A program made the translations under genes and the position numbers. Shown here one piece after another: positions 60,519 to 64,000 of a stretch of 64,000 nt of DNA. The notes beneath the pieces were generated by a model that was not told the DNA's origin, did no database searches, and saw only the letters and a list, made by a program, of their open reading frames with translations. The DNA comes from Candidatus Omnitrophota bacterium (lineage in GTDB: Bacteria; Omnitrophota; Gorgyraeia; Gygaellales; Profunditerraquicolaceae), in the NCBI GenBank assembly GCA_030691865.1, contig JAUYDL010000029.1:8998-72997 (forward strand). Direction: 5' to 3'. Every line of letters begins with the position of its first letter. Position 1 is the stretch's first letter.

Positions 60519-61115
60519 TTAATGCTGGACGCCTTCTCTTTTAATAACCTTTATCACAGTTAAAAGGATAATATAAAGATCAAAGGCAAAAGAACGGTGA
60601 TTGAGGTAATATTCATCAAAAGAAACCTTTATGGGGATCGCTAAATCGTCTCTTCCGTTTACCTGCGCCCAGCCTGTAACTCCGGGAACAAGCTTATGGA
60701 TATTTTTCTTAGTGCGCAATCCCACTAAATCATCCTGGTTAAACAATGCCGGGCGAGGCCCGACAAAACTCATCTCACCTTTTAAGATATTAAATAGCTG
60801 CGGCAATTCATCGAAACTGTATTTGCGCAAGAATTCTCCTCCGGGAATCAAATAATCTTCAGGATCTTTCATTAAGTGCGTGGCCACCTGAGGCGTATTT
60901 AATTTCATAGTCCTAAATTTAGCCATTTTAAAAATACGATTGTTCCTGCCAACACGATCTGTCCAAAATAAAATAGGGGACGTTTCTATTTTTCTTATTT
61001 TCCGTCCCCTATTTTGCATTAGTTTAATCAATGCGGCAATAACTAACATCGGGATACTAAGTAGAACTATCAAAACCAAAGCCAAAATTAAATCAAAAAT
61101 CCGTTTTAAAATCAT
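60519..61115 (-). CDS. Bacterial sugar transferase (undecaprenyl-phosphate phosphoglycosyltransferase) with repeat-encoded insertion
   Basis: A 198-residue initiating enzyme of the WcaJ/EpsL type, which moves a sugar-1-phosphate onto undecaprenyl phosphate. One N-terminal membrane helix (LILALVLIVLLSIPMLVIAALI) is followed by FRTMK, GEFLRKYSFDELPQLFNILKGEMSFVGPRPALF and PGVTGWAQVNGRDDLA. Between the helix and TDRVGRNN, about residues 34-49 (NRGRKIRKIETSPILF) are encoded by a palindromic repeat. That region normally reads like SKGPVFFKQxRVGxNG, so the insert replaces or pushes it. It may be the start of the polysaccharide unit. Confidence 0.9.
   Translation of the reverse strand: MILKRIFDLILALVLIVLLSIPMLVIAALIKLMQNRGRKIRKIETSPILFWTDRVGRNNRIFKMAKFRTMKLNTPQVATHLMKDPEDYLIPGGEFLRKYSFDELPQLFNILKGEMSFVGPRPALFNQDDLVGLRTKKNIHKLVPGVTGWAQVNGRDDLAIPIKVSFDEYYLNHRSFAFDLYIILLTVIKVIKREGVQH
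60970..61015. repeat. REP-like palindrome inside the sugar transferase gene (variant, copy 10)
   Basis: Arms AAAATAGGGGACG and CGTCCCCTATTTT surround TTTCTATTTTTCTTATTTTC, a degenerate form of the GGGGACGGTTCTATTTTT family. It is read through in frame. Confidence 0.8.
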
Positions 61116-61127
61116 AGACAGTTTATG

Positions 61128-61178
61128 TTACCTGTATACTTCTTTTCTATGACGCACAAGAATTATCCTGATTTCTTT
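61128..61178 (-). pseudogene. Remnant of a RelE-type toxin C-terminus
   Basis: The minus strand reads RIILVRHRKEVYR then TAA in a frame shifted relative to the antitoxin. It matches the usual ending of RelE/ParE toxins (VxRVRHRREVYR). The rest of the toxin gene is gone; the remnant begins within the antitoxin 3' end. Confidence 0.6.
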
Positions 61179-61429
61179 TTCCTTATACCTCTCTTGGCAA
61201 GATATCTGCCTATTTCTTTAGGTGAGATAAATTTTGCCTCTTTCAGACGCTCCTGGGCAGTAAGTAGGTCTTCCTTATCTTCGCTTATCTCAAGGAGCCT
61301 CTCCTTAATTGCCTCAGCCACAAAGTAACTCATCTTGACCCCATGGGATAAACAATACCGGGAGAGCCTTTCTTTCAAAGGTAACGGCACTCGCGTCCCT
61401 AAAAGTACTTGTGTATTTCGATTAGCCAT
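61163..61429 (-). CDS. Ribbon-helix-helix antitoxin-like protein
   Basis: An 88-residue protein with an RHH start (NTQVLLGTRVPLPLKERLSRYCLSHGVKMSYFVAEAIKERL, about 4-45), followed by a charged helical tail (SEDKEDLLTAQERLKEAKFISPKEIGRYL). CopG/RelB-type antitoxins have this build. It has a consensus promoter with a dyad, and the expected RelE toxin downstream survives only as a scrap. It is probably an orphan antitoxin acting on its own promoter. Confidence 0.87.
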   Translation of the reverse strand: MANRNTQVLLGTRVPLPLKERLSRYCLSHGVKMSYFVAEAIKERLLEISEDKEDLLTAQERLKEAKFISPKEIGRYLAKRGIRKKKSG

Positions 61430-61458
61430 TTTATTGCCTCCTTGTGCAGAAGCACATA

Positions 61459-61480
61459 CTGGCCCATCCTTTAGGGCCAG
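61459..61480. repeat. Hairpin in the leader of the RHH gene
   Basis: CTGGCCC and GGGCCAG with an 8-base loop. A smaller hairpin (TGTGC/GCACA) lies at 61443-61456. Both are in the transcribed leader between promoter and ATG and could influence translation. Confidence 0.5.
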
Positions 61481-61496
61481 GTATTGATTTGTTATC

Positions 61497-61537
61497 TTAT
61501 GCTATCAAAGCATAACATCTGATATCATCTTTGTCAA
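61497..61537 (-). promoter_or_regulatory. Promoter with dyad operator of the RHH gene
   Basis: TTGACA (61532-61537), 17-base spacer and TATGCT (61509-61514). The perfect dyad TTATGCT/AGCATAA (61497-61515, 5-base loop) covers the -10 hexamer, a normal site for an RHH autorepressor. Confidence 0.75.
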
Positions 61538-61552
61538 GAAATAAAACACGTG

Positions 61553-61625
61553 TCATTTAACCGTTTCCCTAATCCCCTCTTCCAGCGTAAATGGCAGCTT
61601 CCAACCAAGCAGGTCCATATTCAGT
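61553..61625 (-). pseudogene. 3' remnant of an NDP-sugar epimerase, copy 1
   Basis: The minus strand reads LKLNMDLLGWKLPFTLEEGI then RETVK and a stop. This is the usual C-terminus of extended SDR epimerases (LGWKPxxSLEEGLRxTV). The upstream part is missing. Confidence 0.75.
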
Positions 61626-61662
61626 TTTAAAGGGTGGATTTAGTAATAATATTCTCATCTTT

Positions 61663-62910
61663 TTACAAATTAGGTTTAGCTTTTAGCCTTGAGTATAAGA
61701 ATGCAAAAAGCAGGCATGAATTTACGCAAAGAACTGACTGCACCTCTATCAAACTCCGATGGAATATTAGAATCCCCGCGAACTGCAGAACTACTGAGAT
61801 AACCAGGTATTTTATAAAACTCAGGTTTTTAATTGAAAGAAAATAATTAATCAGCACAAAAGAGAGCGCAAAAAAGGTCATTGAGATGCTAAACAATCTT
61901 CCCAGTAATATTGACTCCGGCAGCGCTTTGCCGGTTAAGAGTTTTAAAGTAAACCCGGGGAAAATATTGTAGGATAATGCCGCGCTCAAACAAAGATAAA
62001 GCGCATAAAGCAGGGATTTCTTTAAAACGCTTGTAGTCTCAGAATTGACAGCGTTTAGTCCGCTTGTACGCGGGAACATTACGATGCTAATTGCCGCAGG
62101 CAGGAATAAAAATACCTTACCCAACATCTGCGCTAATGAATAGGCCCCTGAGGCTTCCGGAGAAAAGAAATATTTTACCAGCACCATATCAAAACAGATT
62201 AGCCAAATAAAACACATGTTGCTTATGGCAATAGGAAACAAATATAAAAATATTTCCTTATAATCCGGCTTCTCTTCTCTAACCCGGACAGTTAATAATT
62301 TACGTAGAGGGATAATTCCAATAACCACTTGGAAAATAATGGAAACCAAAAGCGCGCCTAATGCCCCGGCGATCTGAAAACCCAGGAAAATAAATAATAC
62401 TGTAAAAATCAGCTTGATAATCCCACCTAATAATGAAGACGCAACCAACCAGCCAAAAAACTCCAGGCCCTGCAACCCTCCGGCTAAAATCGGGGCTAAT
62501 ACAGAGAAAGCAATCAACATGGCTAAAATATAACCTGAAGCCAAAGAATCAATTTTTAAACCTTTAATTATAAACGGTGAGATAAAAATGAATACGATAA
62601 AAATAAAAAATGCGGTGATTATGCCCTTACTGAATAAACCCTGTATTAACGCGTTGATTTTATGGGCCTCTCTGCGGGCACTGTATTCCGAGGCATATTT
62701 TGCTACCGCTACCTGGAGTATCCCTAACGGATTGGAGATAAGCATAAATACGGCAAGTAAAGCGTTAAAAGCAGCAAAATCCTGAGGAGAAAGCTTATGC
62801 GCGATTACAAGTTGATAGATAAGATTGAAAAAATTAGCCAGAGATGTGCCAAGAAATACAAAGATTATATTTTTAGTAAAATGATCAAGTCGTTTTATTT
62901 TACTTAACAT
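61663..62910 (-). CDS. Oligosaccharide flippase family protein (Wzx-like)
   Basis: A 415-residue polytopic membrane protein with about 12 hydrophobic segments and the conserved start KNIIFVFLGTSLANFFNLIYQLVIAHKLSPQDFAAFNALLAVF. SNPLGILQVAVAKYASEYSARREAHK and the FFSPEASGAYSLAQMLGKVFLFLPAAISIVMFPRTSGL segment are typical of the MATE-like Wzx/RfbX group. It flips lipid-linked repeat units across the inner membrane. It is flanked on both sides by direct-repeat remnants of an epimerase gene. No good ribosome binding site is visible before the ATG. Confidence 0.92.
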   Translation of the reverse strand: MLSKIKRLDHFTKNIIFVFLGTSLANFFNLIYQLVIAHKLSPQDFAAFNALLAVFMLISNPLGILQVAVAKYASEYSARREAHKINALIQGLFSKGIITAFFIFIVFIFISPFIIKGLKIDSLASGYILAMLIAFSVLAPILAGGLQGLEFFGWLVASSLLGGIIKLIFTVLFIFLGFQIAGALGALLVSIIFQVVIGIIPLRKLLTVRVREEKPDYKEIFLYLFPIAISNMCFIWLICFDMVLVKYFFSPEASGAYSLAQMLGKVFLFLPAAISIVMFPRTSGLNAVNSETTSVLKKSLLYALYLCLSAALSYNIFPGFTLKLLTGKALPESILLGRLFSISMTFFALSFVLINYFLSIKNLSFIKYLVISVVLQFAGILIFHRSLIEVQSVLCVNSCLLFAFLYSRLKAKPNL

Positions 62911-62949
62911 AAACTAAACCGTAGCTAAAATTAAAATCCGTTTTACTAT

Positions 62950-63002
62950 ATCTCTTTAACCGTCTCCCTAATCCCCTCTTCCAGCGTAAACGGCACATTC
63001 CA
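62950..63002 (-). pseudogene. 3' remnant of an NDP-sugar epimerase, copy 2
   Basis: The minus strand reads WNVPFTLEEGIRETVKEI and a stop, and the DNA is nearly identical over about 42 bases to copy 1 at 61553, in the same orientation. Confidence 0.75.
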
Positions 63003-63014
63003 CTAAAGACAGTT

Positions 63015-63034
63015 AATTAACATATTTGTTAATT
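63015..63034. promoter_or_regulatory. AATTAACA/TGTTAATT dyad upstream of an epimerase remnant
   Basis: Perfect 8-bp arms with a 4-base centre in the gap between the DUF4143 gene and copy 2 of the epimerase remnant. No promoter is obvious next to it, so its use is unclear. Confidence 0.35.
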
Positions 63035-63064
63035 TATTGTATTCGAATAATCTTCCTTGAATAC

Positions 63065-64000
63065 CTAAGACAAAAGTTCGGGTAGGCGCCTTAACGCAGC
63101 TTCTATTGGGATAATCGAAATTTTTCCGTCCCTCATTTCGCGATTACCTCCATACGCAAAGTATGCCTTTGACATAGGGTAATCCGCAAGAAAAGACTTC
63201 AATCCTTTTAACATGCCCCCTGAAATCCTAGCAGTCCGTTTAATCTCAAAAGCCCGGATCCCTTTATCCCCATATAACACAAAATCCACTTCCGCATTGT
63301 CAGCCGTCCTCCAATAGTATATTTTATAGCCTAACCCATAATCGGTATTTGCGGCATTGAGTTCTTGAAAAAGAAGCGTCTCAAGGCTGATGCCTTCTAT
63401 CTCTTCGGGCATATCCAAAGGCCCCGCAGGCCTTAAGGTGCGGTAAACTCCCGCGTCAAAAAAATAGAATTTAGGATGGCTAATCATGCGCCTCTTTGCT
63501 TTTTTGACAAAAACAGGCACTCTATAAGCCATAAGCAGATCTTCTAATATTGAAAAGTAGCTTTCCACAACCTTGCGCTCAACAGAACACTCCCTGGCAA
63601 CCGATGAAATATTAAGGATTGAGCCTTGCGAAAAACTTGCTGCCTCAAGAAAACGGGCAAATCCCGCCAAATTTCTGGTTAAACCCTCCTGTTGTATTTC
63701 CTCTTCCAGATAGGTCTTTACATAACTCTCAAGATATGCCTTGGGGTCCTTTTCTATATAAACACTAGGCAGCTGCCCATATTGAAGCGAATGCACTAAG
63801 TTAAAATCTTTTCCTAATTCCGATACGGTGAACGGATGCATATAATAGGTAAGGGCGCGGCCAGCCAGTAAATTTTGTCCTTTTCTTTTTATCTTTCTTG
63901 CGCTTGAGCCGGTTAAAATAAATTTATATTTATACTTTTCTATCAGACGGTGAACCTCGTTCAGGAGTTCGGGAACCCTTTGCACTTCATCTATAATAAT
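63065..64000 (-). CDS. DUF4143-type AAA ATPase, 5' end outside the window
   Basis: The frame is open to the window edge. The first codons seen are IIIDEVQRVPELLNEVHRLIEK, the Walker B region of the AAA_14 ATPase, so Walker A lies beyond 64000. Then come FILTGSSARKIKRKGQNLLAGRALTYYMHPFTVSEL and the DUF4143 C-terminus with ADNAEVDFVLYGDKGIRAFEIKRTARIS, the PD-(D/E)xK-like patch with D, E and K. Same family as the gene at 55926 but not a close copy. A start at 63985 is possible only as an internal ATG. Confidence 0.9.
   Translation of the reverse strand: MIIDEVQRVPELLNEVHRLIEKYKYKFILTGSSARKIKRKGQNLLAGRALTYYMHPFTVSELGKDFNLVHSLQYGQLPSVYIEKDPKAYLESYVKTYLEEEIQQEGLTRNLAGFARFLEAASFSQGSILNISSVARECSVERKVVESYFSILEDLLMAYRVPVFVKKAKRRMISHPKFYFFDAGVYRTLRPAGPLDMPEEIEGISLETLLFQELNAANTDYGLGYKIYYWRTADNAEVDFVLYGDKGIRAFEIKRTARISGGMLKGLKSFLADYPMSKAYFAYGGNREMRDGKISIIPIEAALRRLPELLS

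Overview
The window is 64 kb of a moderately AT-rich bacterial chromosome in which every supported gene reads on the minus strand. It codes for a Gram-negative-type envelope: heptose phosphatase GmhB, two family 9 heptosyltransferase-like enzymes, a WaaE-like core transferase, O-antigen ligases, a Wzx-type flippase and CapD-type sugar dehydratase. Gene content, the gap-pgk-tpiA-secG order and the density of short palindromic repeats with arms GGGGACGGTTCTATTTTT recall Omnitrophota or related candidate phyla. That placement is an impression from memory; I ran no phylogeny.

Layout. 1-0.5 kb: a small HTH regulator with a consensus promoter. 0.5-3.7 kb: acyl-CoA dehydrogenase, EtfB and a ferredoxin-EtfA fusion, in the same order as the electron-bifurcating caffeyl-CoA reductase carCDE. 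3.8-6.1 kb: marC-glgC-argA-like operon. 6.2-7.3 kb: MFS transporter. 7.4-12.9 kb: two galT paralogues (one lacking the nucleophilic histidine), then gap-pgk-tpiA-secG. 13-14.1 kb: a RhuM-family gene between inverted repeats. 14.2-21.9 kb: fmt, a degenerate priA, a MurG/MGDG-type glycosyltransferase, gmhB, two glycosyltransferases and a DegT aminotransferase, separated by repeats. 21.9-29.3 kb: an accessory island of toxin-antitoxin-like modules (two AbiEi/nucleotidyltransferase pairs, another nucleotidyltransferase pair, a HigA antitoxin) around manC, with gene debris. 29.4-61.1 kb: a nearly unbroken surface-polysaccharide operon running from a bactoprenyl sugar transferase and CapD through rfbF-rfbG, a NeuB-cupin protein, a TPP enzyme, rfbH, three B12-type radical SAM proteins and many glycosyltransferases to an intrinsic terminator near 29.43 kb. 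61.1-64 kb: an RHH antitoxin with toxin debris, a Wzx flippase flanked by two copies of an epimerase 3' remnant, and a partial DUF4143 ATPase.

How the genes work together. ManC supplies GDP-mannose. RfbF, RfbG and RfbH would take glucose-1-phosphate to a CDP-3,6-dideoxy-4-keto sugar, and the TPP enzyme, SDR reductase and methyltransferase are candidates for branching or finishing that sugar. CapD and the small sugar transferase would start a lipid-linked unit; the glycosyltransferases extend it, Wzx flips it and the ligases finish it.

Most interesting signals: (1) palindromic repeats read in frame inside three genes (priA, a GT2-GT9 fusion, the sugar transferase); (2) a PriA with ruined helicase motifs; (3) five regulator or toxin-antitoxin loci with nearly identical TTGACA-N17-TATAAT-type promoters, four carrying a palindrome over the spacer or -10; (4) three operons whose TATAAT box ends exactly 8 nt before the ATG with no ribosome binding site, suggesting leaderless mRNAs; (5) an AbiEi-nucleotidyltransferase-phosphatase module; (6) a possible new branched CDP-dideoxysugar pathway with radical SAM enzymes.
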